Source of the DNA: Bifidobacterium breve
GTDB taxonomy: Bacteria > Actinomycetota > Acidimicrobiia > IMCC26256 > PALSA-555
NCBI GenBank assembly: GCA_945889545.1
Contig: CAMDCC010000216.1
Location: forward strand, 1-5,425
DNA length: 5,425 nucleotides
Direction of reading: 5' to 3'
In this document: positions 1 to 5,330 of the stretch, in pieces
How the letters are laid out: each line of letters starts with the position of its first letter
Position numbering within the stretch: the first letter of the stretch is position 1
Program-made: the position numbers and the translations under genes
Notes under the pieces: model-generated
Told to the model about the DNA's origin: nothing
The model's input: only the letters and a program-made list of their open reading frames with translations
Database searches by the model: none

Positions 1-45
1 AGGCTCGGATGTCGGTGTCGACAGGGATGGGCTGCTCATTTCGAA

Positions 46-70
46 CCTGTAGGTGCCGGAAATCCATCGC
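46..70 (+). repeat. Left terminal inverted repeat of the IS
   Basis: The repeat begins CCTGTAGGTGCCGG and ends CCATCGC. It matches the reverse complement of 1315-1339 at all 25 positions. The outward neighbours (45 and 1340) do not pair, which sets the outer limit. It lies 132 bp beyond the transposase stop codon. Confidence 0.95.
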
Positions 71-85
71 TGACGTTGATTCGGC

Positions 86-126
86 GGGTGGGCGGGATTG
101 GACGGGGTGGGATTCGTTCGGGTGGG
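86..126 (+). other. G-tract cluster with G-quadruplex potential inside the left IS end
   Basis: Seven runs of three or more G occur in 41 bp on the plus strand, at 86-88, 90-92, 94-96, 104-107, 109-111, 120-122 and 124-126. The first five fit the usual quadruplex pattern with loops of 1, 1, 7 and 1 bases. It lies in the non-coding 3' segment of the IS, 16 bp inside the left inverted repeat, and the transposase transcript would be C-rich here. Whether it folds or matters is not known; in high-GC DNA part of the signal may be compositional. Confidence 0.5.
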
Positions 127-138
127 AACGTTCGCGTT

Positions 139-161
139 CGCGTCTGATGCATTCGGACGCG
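139..161. terminator. Weak hairpin downstream of the transposase
   Basis: CGCGTC (139-144) pairs with GACGCG (156-161) across an 11-base loop. The hairpin begins about 40 bases beyond the transposase stop in the direction of transcription. There is no T-tract, so a role in transcription termination is only a guess. Confidence 0.2.
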
Positions 162-202
162 TTGAATCGGTGCGGCGGTCGTGACCGGCGTCGGGATGCG
201 GG

Positions 203-1261
203 TTAGGCGGCGTGGCGGTATTCGTTGATGAGTCCGCCGCATCGGGCGCGTCGCAGGATCGGCTGACCTCGTTGGATCGCGGCGACGTTGGCGGTGTCCG
301 GGGCGGCTTGATCGAGGGAGCGGTGGGGTCGGTGTTGGTTGTAGTGGTCGATGTAGTCGACGAGTAGAGCGCGGAGTTGGCGTTTGTTCCAGATGATGGT
401 GCGGTCTAGCAACTCGTGTCGCAGTGTTCGGACCCATCGTTCGGCGTACGAGTTGGCCATCGGCGCGCGTGGCGGTGTCGTGATCGCCGAGATGCCGTCG
501 GCTTCGAACACGGCGTCGAACGAGCGGGCGTATTGGCCGGCACCGTCATGGATGATGAACCGGAACCGACGGTCGAGGTTCATCAAGAAGTTCCGGGCGG
601 CCTGGGTGGTCCACGGCCCGGTCGGGTTCGTGGTGATCCCACCGAGATGCACGCAACGCGTCCCGATCTCGATGAAGAACAACACATGGAACCGCCGCAG
701 CGTCGCGCTGTCCACACACGCGAAGTCGGTCGCGAGGATGCCCTTGGCTTGGGTGCGGATGAACTGCGCCCACGTCGGTCCAGTCCGCCCGGGTGCGGGG
801 TCGATCCCGGCGGCTCGCAGGATCGTCCAGACCGTCGACGCGGCGATCCGGTGGCCGAGTCGTGCGAGCTCGCCGTGGATGCGTCGGTAGCCCCAGGTTG
901 GGTTCTCTTCGGCGAGGCGGATCGCGAGCCGGCGGATATGCGCGAGTGTTGGTGGTCGGCCGCGCCTGGTTGCTGGTGGGTAGGTCCAGTGTCGGGTGAC
1001 GAGGCGGCGATGCCAGCCGATCACCGTCTTGGGTTGCACGATCATCATGATCTGCGGCAACCGTGACCGCGCGAACGCCATTGCTAGGACCGCGAGGATG
1101 GTGCGGTCGGAGTCGGTGAAGCGCGGTCGGTTGATTTGGCGTTGCAACACGAGGATCTGGTGGCGCAAGGCGAGGATCTCGGCGTCGCGTTCGTCGCCGG
1201 TCGCCAGCAGCCATCGGAGGCGGCCGATAATCAGATGACGGATGGTCGCGGCGAGGTTCAT
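203..1261 (-). CDS. Integrase-core (DDE) IS transposase
   Basis: This 352-residue protein is predicted to cut and join the ends of the surrounding insertion sequence. Residues about 25-160 form the DNA-binding half: a helix with LALRHQILVLQRQ, then a helix-turn-helix stretch with TVIGWHRRLV, the basic segment RRGRPP, and WGYRRIHGEL. The rve catalytic core follows. Candidate catalytic residues are D179 (in ILATDF), D239 (in IIHDGAGQY) and E274 (in NSYAERW), with R281 seven residues after the glutamate, as expected in this fold. The C-terminus carries YNQHRPHRSL, the usual end of the core in IS3/IS481-like enzymes. No stop or frameshift is seen, so it may be active. The start is ATG at 1261; no strong Shine-Dalgarno sequence precedes it. 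Family-level naming beyond IS3/IS481-like is uncertain. Confidence 0.92.
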   Translation of the reverse strand: MNLAATIRHLIIGRLRWLLATGDERDAEILALRHQILVLQRQINRPRFTDSDRTILAVLAMAFARSRLPQIMMIVQPKTVIGWHRRLVTRHWTYPPATRRGRPPTLAHIRRLAIRLAEENPTWGYRRIHGELARLGHRIAASTVWTILRAAGIDPAPGRTGPTWAQFIRTQAKGILATDFACVDSATLRRFHVLFFIEIGTRCVHLGGITTNPTGPWTTQAARNFLMNLDRRFRFIIHDGAGQYARSFDAVFEADGISAITTPPRAPMANSYAERWVRTLRHELLDRTIIWNKRQLRALLVDYIDHYNQHRPHRSLDQAAPDTANVAAIQRGQPILRRARCGGLINEYRHAA

Positions 1262-1314
1262 CGGCGCAGAACGTATCGGCCGATCGAGCAGCTCGAAACT
1301 CGTGGAACTCAGTG

Positions 1315-1339
1315 GCGATGGATTTCCGGCACCTACAGG
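1315..1339 (-). repeat. Right terminal inverted repeat of the IS
   Basis: This is the perfect 25-bp partner of 46-70. It lies 53 bp upstream of the transposase start codon, so any transposase promoter must lie in or near it. Read on the minus strand, the dehydrogenase remnant runs into it directly after its VIVGGE residues. Confidence 0.95.
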
Positions 1340-1743
1340 CTTCGCCGCCGACGATCACCAGCGTCCCTTGGGGCGTCAGCGCTCGTCGCAGTCGCGCAAG
1401 CTTCGTGTTGCCGCCAATGTCGATGATCAGGTCGTAGCGGCGCGCTCCGTCGGCGAAATCCTCGCGTGTGTAGTCGATGACGTGGTCGGCGCCGAGGGAT
1501 CGCACGAGTTCCACCTTTGCTGTGCTGCACACCCCCGTGACTTCTGCTCCGAAGGCCTTCGCGAGCTGGACCACATAGGTGCCAACACCTCCCGACGCGC
1601 CAACGATCAGCACGTGCTGACCCGCCTCGATGCGCGGCATGCACTCGGACGAGCACCTCGTTCGCAGCTATCGCGGGCGGCTCGACGTTCGCGAGTTGAA
1701 GTACCTCCGCCGATCCGTACTTGTCCTGTGTGATCGCCCGCAT
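1340..1743 (-). pseudogene. NAD(P)-dependent medium-chain dehydrogenase / quinone oxidoreductase remnant, internally deleted and cut by the IS
   Basis: From ATG 1743 the frame reads MRAITQDKYGSAEVLQLA through EVLVRVHAA, the start of the GroES-like domain of zinc-independent MDR enzymes. After about 37 codons (near 1633) the protein resumes in another frame with RIEAGQHVLIVGASGGVGTY. This gives the Rossmann motif GASGGVG, then GADHVIDYTREDF, YDLIIDIGGN and TLVIVGGE. Family members have roughly 80-90 residues between these two blocks, so most of the catalytic domain is missing, and the lost length is not a multiple of three. The gene then stops at the IS after GGE, without its last third. A G-rich stretch precedes ATG 1743; an in-frame ATG ten codons upstream (1773) is less likely because family members begin at MRAI. 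With two lesions the gene cannot make a working oxidoreductase. Confidence 0.88.
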
Positions 1744-2033
1744 CGCGCCCCCGTGGTGGCTGCCGCTGGACATTACGCAGCGCCGGAAGTCGATCTCTCT
1801 GAAGGCGATGTGGTCATAGGCGGTGAGTGAACAGGTGGTGCACCGACACGGAGCCCGTGTTCACAAGCATTCGTAGAGAGGGCGTCATCGCCACCTCTAT
1901 CTGGCGCTGACCCAGAGTCTCGACATCTTCGAGGGCGTCCCGGATCCTTGACTGCCCCCGAGCCTCATGGACAAACTCTGCCATCTGATTGCACACACTT
2001 GCGCAGGGCCGCGCCGTGCTTTGGGGGGGTTCG
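1744..2033. other. Intergenic stretch without a convincing gene
   Basis: This 290-bp stretch separates the start of the dehydrogenase remnant from the small secreted-peptide gene, so it would hold the promoters of both if they are expressed. The minus strand is open from a TTG at 2218 to a stop at 1814. The piece from an internal ATG at 1984 would give 56 residues (MAEFVHEARGQSRIRDALED...). It is charged and helical-looking, vaguely like a regulator C-terminus, but I recognise no family and do not call it. A small hairpin, ACACGG (1846-1851) with CCGTGT (1855-1860), has no T-tract. Nothing else stands out. Confidence 0.4.
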
Positions 2034-2231
2034 ATGGCAGCTCGTGCGATCGTTGCCGGTGTGGCGTTGATGTTGTCGTTGGGAGGGCCGCTGTCTGCCA
2101 CGGCCTTCGGGTCCGCCCACGAGTCCGCGCCGGCCGCTGGTAAGAGCCCAACGGTCAGTGGTCCGGTGACGGGCGTGAAGAAGTTGATGAAGGCTCTCGA
2201 AGCGGAGTCGGCGTGCAAGGAGTTCCGCTAA
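2034..2231 (+). CDS. Small putative secreted peptide, 65 residues
   Basis: I do not recognise a family. The frame starts MAARAIVAGVALMLSLGG: a single arginine, a hydrophobic stretch at about residues 5-19, then PLSATAFGSA. This resembles a Sec signal peptide with cleavage possible near residues 24-28. The remainder, about 38 residues, is an Ala/Ser/Pro-rich linker followed by a short amphipathic helix, VKKLMKALEAESACKEF, with one cysteine. ATG 2034 is preferred over ATG 1989 because a run of seven Gs lies at 2023-2029, well placed as a ribosome-binding site, and because the signal peptide begins there. It is convergent with the DinB-family gene, with 37 bp between the stops. The minus strand is also open across it. 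It could be a real small exported protein or the front end of a decayed larger one. Confidence 0.45.
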   Translation: MAARAIVAGVALMLSLGGPLSATAFGSAHESAPAAGKSPTVSGPVTGVKKLMKALEAESACKEFR

Positions 2232-2268
2232 GCGCGCCTCACCGACTCTGGACGTCAGCGAGCCGCGA

Positions 2269-2835
2269 CTACACGGTCCTTCCCGTGAAGGCGGCGAGAC
2301 GCTGGATCGGCGTGGCGTCGGCGGGGGGTGTGACTTCCGCGCCGAACGCGTCGCCGTTGCGGGCCTCGGGGGCGATGATCATCTGCGCGGCGCCGATGGC
2401 GGGCTCGACGACGTCGGCGGGCGGGTCGAACTTCTGGCCAGTTGCCTGCGCGAGATCCCACGCGTGGACCAGCAGGTCGAACTTGGCGATCTCGAGCACC
2501 ACGGCGCCCGGCACGGTGGCGAAGGGCAAGGTGACATCGCGCTCGAGCGCTCCGGGTGAGTCGACACCCTCGCTGAACGCCTTGACTGCGTTGTCCCATG
2601 CGGCGACGGCGTCGTCACCCAACAGGTCGGGCATCGGCCCGTCGAGATCCATCTCGACCGCTTCGCCCTTCAACGCCGCGCCGAACATCATGCCGCCGCC
2701 GACCATGTGGTTCATCACGTCACGTGCCGTCCACTTGTTACATGGACTCTGACTGTCGAGCTTGTCGGTCGGCGTGTTCGCGATCAGGTCGCGGATCGCG
2801 TTCTTCTGGTACTCGAGCTGCTCGGACGGGGGCAT
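2269..2835 (-). CDS. TIGR03086-family DinB-fold metal-binding protein (mycothiol-dependent maleylpyruvate isomerase-like)
   Basis: This 188-residue protein belongs to the actinobacterial TIGR03086 group, a four-helix-bundle DinB fold related to the N-terminal domain of mycothiol-dependent maleylpyruvate isomerase. No reaction is established for most members; a thiol-dependent step using mycothiol is often proposed. The signature CNKWTARDVMNHMVGG places one metal-binding histidine at H43. FDLLVHAWDLAQATG supplies H124, with D120 four residues earlier at the place of the usual acidic or histidine ligand. The end, DATPIQRLAAFTGR, is also typical, and the length is normal. ATG 2835 is chosen because AGGAG (2841-2845) lies five bases upstream and the family's N-terminal helix begins here; the frame is open to 2895 without support. 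No signal peptide is seen, so it should be cytoplasmic. It lies 72 bp downstream of the nucleoside-hydrolase-like gene on the same strand, with a palindrome in the gap. Confidence 0.9.
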   Translation of the reverse strand: MPPSEQLEYQKNAIRDLIANTPTDKLDSQSPCNKWTARDVMNHMVGGGMMFGAALKGEAVEMDLDGPMPDLLGDDAVAAWDNAVKAFSEGVDSPGALERDVTLPFATVPGAVVLEIAKFDLLVHAWDLAQATGQKFDPPADVVEPAIGAAQMIIAPEARNGDAFGAEVTPPADATPIQRLAAFTGRTV

Positions 2836-2840
2836 GGGTG

Positions 2841-2845
2841 CTCCT
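2841..2845 (-). promoter_or_regulatory. Ribosome-binding site of the DinB-fold gene
   Basis: AGGAG on the minus strand lies five bases before ATG 2835. This decides the start against the longer open frame. Confidence 0.8.
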
Positions 2846-2877
2846 CTGTGTTTCGGTGGATGCTGGATGGTGTCACC

Positions 2878-2898
2878 AGTTCGTTCGTTGAACAAACT
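2878..2898. promoter_or_regulatory. Near-perfect 21-bp palindrome, candidate operator
   Basis: Arms AGTTCGTTC (2878-2886) and GAACAAACT (2890-2898) are complementary at eight of nine positions around a 3-base centre. The palindrome is AT-richer than its surroundings. It lies 10 bp after the nucleoside-hydrolase stop and about 43 bp before the DinB-gene start. Such symmetry suits a dimeric repressor of the TetR type. A weak minus-strand promoter, TTGTTC then 17 bases then CACCAT, would overlap it. It could instead be an RNA hairpin after the upstream gene, but there is no T-tract. Confidence 0.4.
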
Positions 2899-2907
2899 CG
2901 TTGGGGA

Positions 2908-3951
2908 TCACTCGGCGACGAGCAGCTCGTCGATCCGCGCGTTCAGTGCGTCTTGGTCGATGGAGTGCACGTAGATGTCGCCTACGCGATCAGACGGGAT
3001 CCTCCAGACCAGCCCGCCGGCAGGATTGATGATGGCTGCGCCACCCTGGCCCAGCTCCTCGAAGACGGTCGTGGGGCCGTCGATCGCGTACAGCAACGTT
3101 GGTGCATCCCAGTTGCCGTCGCCCGGCTCCTCGCAGCCGAACAGCGCCTCGTAGGCGACGCGCATCGGGTGCTTGGCGTCGACCGTCGTGCACAACGTTC
3201 CGCCGACGCGGGCTGCGATCCCAGGTTGGCCGTCGACCCATGTCATCGGTGTGGGCCATCCCTCGCCGCTCAATACCTCGGTTGCGGCAGCAAGGTCGAT
3301 CTTCTGGTTCGTGTACGCCGGCGCCTTCTCGGTGCTCGGGAAGAACCCGTCCTCGATGACCAACCGCTCCACCTTCTTGGTGATCAGCTTTCGCCCGTCG
3401 AGCTTGCTTCCCTGACCAGGTTTCGAGTTCAGCAAGCCAGCGAGGTTCGTGTAGCCGCCGATCGAGACGATCGTGACGCTGTGATCGGGCGACTTCGCGA
3501 GGAGCTTGCGGTACAGGACCACCGCGTCGGGGACGTCGCTGCTGTCCTTCACGGAATGGGGGAGCTGACTGACCAGCGCGTCGGTGTAGCCGTGATCGAA
3601 CGTGTCGGCGTCGCTGCCGGCCATGGCGCCGAGTGGGATCTTCGGGTTGCCGTACCCGGTGTTGACTGCGTCGAGCGCCGCGACCGCGATGTCGTTCGGA
3701 ACGTCGGACACGATGCCGAGGAGCTGAAGTTTCCCCTGGTTGCGCAGGACATTCGCGATACCGATGGTGCTGACGTCGTCCCACCACTTCGAGAGGTCGG
3801 TGTCGATGATGATGCGCGGACCATCGTTCGCCTTCTTGGCCGCGAACCCCGCCGCCGGCAACACGGCGACTGTCGTGATGACTGCGAGGATCGTGACCGC
3901 GGTCAGTCGCACCGATCCGCGTCCAGAGCGCACTCGCTCCGTCGTCACCAT
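2908..3951 (-). CDS. Secreted nucleoside hydrolase-like protein
   Basis: This 347-residue protein has the inosine-uridine nucleoside N-ribohydrolase fold, whose members cleave the N-glycosidic bond of ribonucleosides using a bound calcium ion. A signal peptide covers about residues 1-38: basic VRSGRGSVR, hydrophobic LTAVTILAVITTVAVLPAAG, then FAA. The enzyme therefore probably acts outside the membrane. The calcium-site motif reads IIIDTDLSKWWDDV, keeping D50, D52, D58 and D59. VSIGGYTNLAGLL (163-175) matches the family's GPLTNLA region, and NWDAPTLLYAI (280-290) the late conserved aspartate region (D282). The usual MGG segment reads EDGFF (200-204), and the Glu of the family's E-F-N motif appears replaced (YTN, 213-215), so substrate or activity may differ. 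ATG 3951 follows a GGGGGGA ribosome-binding site and begins the signal peptide. It is divergent from the thioesterase gene. Confidence 0.82.
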   Translation of the reverse strand: MVTTERVRSGRGSVRLTAVTILAVITTVAVLPAAGFAAKKANDGPRIIIDTDLSKWWDDVSTIGIANVLRNQGKLQLLGIVSDVPNDIAVAALDAVNTGYGNPKIPLGAMAGSDADTFDHGYTDALVSQLPHSVKDSSDVPDAVVLYRKLLAKSPDHSVTIVSIGGYTNLAGLLNSKPGQGSKLDGRKLITKKVERLVIEDGFFPSTEKAPAYTNQKIDLAAATEVLSGEGWPTPMTWVDGQPGIAARVGGTLCTTVDAKHPMRVAYEALFGCEEPGDGNWDAPTLLYAIDGPTTVFEELGQGGAAIINPAGGLVWRIPSDRVGDIYVHSIDQDALNARIDELLVAE

Positions 3952-4005
3952 TGGATTCCCCCCAAGAGCTCGGTGCTTCTCGTGGACCATCGTGCCACGG
4001 ACCTG
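3952..4005. promoter_or_regulatory. Short divergent intergenic region
   Basis: Only 54 bp separate the start of the nucleoside hydrolase-like gene (minus) from the preferred start of the thioesterase (plus). It contains the hydrolase ribosome-binding site as CCCCCC on the plus strand. No recognisable -10 or -35 boxes are seen. Promoters probably overlap here or extend into the coding regions. Confidence 0.35.
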
Positions 4006-4464
4006 ATGGCTACGCTCCCCGGCATCGAATTCGCGCAGTTCGACCCGAAGACCGCACAGCACATGGCCCGCGACGACGCCGCGTCGACGAGCGGCATCAC
4101 CGCGTATCTGGGAGTTCGGCACGCAGAAGTCGGCGCGGGCATCTTACGGGCCGAGGTCGACGTGCGCGACGAGCTCCTGAACCCCGCCGGCAACCTGCAC
4201 GGGGGAGTGATCGCTGCGCTGTGCGACCACGTGCTCGGTGCGGTCTGCTACCCGGTGATCGCGAAGGGCTCGTGGGCGGCTACCACCGAGTTCAAGCTGA
4301 ACTACTTGGCGCCTGTCACCACCGGGACATTGACGGCCACCGCTCAGATCGAGGCACTCACCAAGCGCACGGCAGTTGTGCGCATCGATGTTGTCAACGA
4401 GGGCCGTACGGTCTGCCTCGCGCAAGGCACCGTGCTCATCATGGCGCCGCGACCGGCGGCATAG
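4006..4464 (+). CDS. PaaI-family hotdog-fold thioesterase
   Basis: This 152-residue protein has the single hotdog domain of PaaI/YbgC-like acyl-CoA thioesterases, which hydrolyse acyl- or aryl-CoA in the cytoplasm. The signature is NPAGNLHGGVIAALCDHVLG (59-78), with H65-G66-G67 near the active site and D74 on the central helix as the likely catalytic acid. FKLNYLAPVTTGTLTATAQI (97-116) and VRIDVVNEGRTVCLAQGTVLIM (125-146) are the expected later strands. Length is typical; no signal peptide is visible. ATG 4006 has only a weak ACGGA upstream; GTG codons at 3973 and 3982 are alternatives, so the start is uncertain. Its TAG stop shares a base with the GTG start of the secreted protease, which suggests co-transcription and translational coupling, although the two activities have no obvious link. 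The natural substrate cannot be told from sequence. Confidence 0.87.
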   Translation: MATLPGIEFAQFDPKTAQHMARDDAASTSGITAYLGVRHAEVGAGILRAEVDVRDELLNPAGNLHGGVIAALCDHVLGAVCYPVIAKGSWAATTEFKLNYLAPVTTGTLTATAQIEALTKRTAVVRIDVVNEGRTVCLAQGTVLIMAPRPAA

Positions 4465-5291
4465 TGCTCAGCGCCCGCGTCGTCACGGTTTCGGCGCTCA
4501 TCGGCCTTGCCGTCGTCCTCGCCGCGCCCCGGCTCGGCGCGGTTGTCGACGGCGACCCGGCCGATATCCGTGAGTACCCGTGGACCGTCGCGTTGGTGGA
4601 GCCCGGGCAGGCGCCGATCAACGGGCAGTTCTGCGGCGGATCACTGATTGCTGCCGATTGGGTTCTTACGGCCGCACACTGCGTGTCGGGAAACCGGGGT
4701 CGCGTCTTTGCTCCGGAGCGCGTCGACGTCTTGCTCGGTCGCGCCGACCTCGATCGCCGAGGAGGCCAGCGGGTTCACGTCATCGACGTGCAGATCCATC
4801 CTGACCGCGTCGATCCCGACCTCGACATCGATATCGCGCTCATCCGACTCGCTCGCCCGGTGGACGTGCTCCCCGTGTTTCTCCCCGACGGAAGCGCCCC
4901 GACCCTCGCACCGGGGACCGAAGCGCGGGTCCTGGGCTGGGGCGTAACGCGGCGTGGCAATGATCGCCAAGTCGACCGCGGGTACTCCTCAGAGGAGCTG
5001 TTGGTCACGTCGGTGCCGATCATCGAGGATCGGATGTGTGAGCGGGCTACCGACGCCGATGCCATCGGCGCTCGCGGGTTCGAGCTGTGCGCGGGCGGCA
5101 TGACCGCGCGCGGTGGCGACTCATGTCTGGGCGACAGCGGCGGCCCGCTGGTCGTGGCGATCCGATTCGGGTTCGTGCAGGTCGGGGTGGTCGCCTGGTC
5201 CGCGAAGGGCTGCGGCTTGAAGCACAACCCGGGTGTGTACACGCGCGTGACCAGCGCGCTCGAGTGGATCCACGCGACCATCGGCTCGTAG
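4464..5291 (+). CDS. Secreted trypsin-like serine protease (S1 family)
   Basis: This 275-residue exported endopeptidase has a full chymotrypsin-fold catalytic domain. A signal peptide covers residues 1-26 (SARVVTVSALIGLAVVLAAPRLGA), directly followed by VVDGDPADIREYPWTVAL, the equivalent of the IVGG mature N-terminus. The catalytic triad is H72 (LTAAHC), D123 (DIALIRL) and S225 (GDSGGPL). D219, six residues before the serine, matches Asp189 and predicts cleavage after Arg or Lys. Three disulfides can be paired from position: C57-C73, C192-C209 and C221-C250. The S1 wall reads VAWSAKGC, so residues equivalent to Ser214 and Gly216 are Ala and Ser, which is unusual. GTG 4464 is the only start giving a sensible signal peptide. 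It overlaps the thioesterase stop by one base and lacks a strong ribosome-binding site, implying coupling. The target is unknown. Confidence 0.92.
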   Translation: MLSARVVTVSALIGLAVVLAAPRLGAVVDGDPADIREYPWTVALVEPGQAPINGQFCGGSLIAADWVLTAAHCVSGNRGRVFAPERVDVLLGRADLDRRGGQRVHVIDVQIHPDRVDPDLDIDIALIRLARPVDVLPVFLPDGSAPTLAPGTEARVLGWGVTRRGNDRQVDRGYSSEELLVTSVPIIEDRMCERATDADAIGARGFELCAGGMTARGGDSCLGDSGGPLVVAIRFGFVQVGVVAWSAKGCGLKHNPGVYTRVTSALEWIHATIGS

Positions 5292-5330
5292 CTCACGGCA
5301 CGTAGTCGCACGGTCGCGAGGTGTTTCGGC

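Larger units (their letters stand above)
46..1339 (-). mobile_element. Insertion sequence with 25-bp terminal inverted repeats and one integrase-core transposase
   Basis: The element is bounded by perfect 25-bp inverted repeats (46-70 and 1315-1339), with weaker similarity continuing a few bases inward. It holds one long transposase frame on the minus strand, so it is about 1.29 kb and looks complete. If the ends are set at TGT...ACA, as in many IS481/IS3-type elements, it would run 48-1337. On its right it abuts a truncated dehydrogenase gene in the same orientation. On its left only 45 bp are visible, and they do not continue that gene. A TTCG match flanks the element (40-43 and 1341-1344), but it does not abut the repeats symmetrically and may be chance, so no target duplication is claimed. 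The single-frame layout argues against the two-frame organisation of classical IS3. The family name is left open. Confidence 0.9.

Noticed and set aside
1..39. Possible start of a minus-strand gene (MSSPSLSTPTSEP) leaving the window
   Set aside because: Only 13 codons are visible, with a marginal AGG as ribosome-binding site; too little to call.
416..1066. Long plus-strand open frame antisense to the transposase
   Set aside because: It mirrors the GC-biased codon use of the transposase gene, and its translation is low-complexity, Arg/Gly/Pro-rich and without recognisable domains.
546..1306. Continuation of the dehydrogenase frame through the IS
   Set aside because: After VIVGGE the frame reads the inverted repeat and then an out-of-phase translation of the transposase gene; it is an accident of the insertion.
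40..1344. TTCG as a 4-bp target site duplication of the IS
   Set aside because: The copies lie two bases and one base from the respective repeats, four-base matches are common by chance, and the left flank is not the continuation of the right-hand gene.
1846..1860. ACACGG/CCGTGT hairpin as a terminator
   Set aside because: The stem is six pairs with a 3-base loop, no T-tract follows, and no gene clearly ends next to it.
1814..2218. Minus-strand open frame of 134 codons opposite the small secreted peptide
   Set aside because: It starts at a TTG with no clear ribosome-binding site and shows no family motif; the part over 2034-2218 mirrors the better-supported plus-strand peptide. The shorter piece from ATG 1984 remains only a weak possibility.
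2707..3960. Plus-strand frame running in phase into the thioesterase, which could suggest a 585-residue fusion protein
   Set aside because: The part before about 3960 is antisense to the well-supported nucleoside hydrolase-like gene and has no domain signature; only the last 152 codons are real.
5292..5330. Bidirectional terminator between the convergent protease and amine oxidase genes
   Set aside because: No stem longer than about four pairs and no T- or A-tract were found in these 39 bases.
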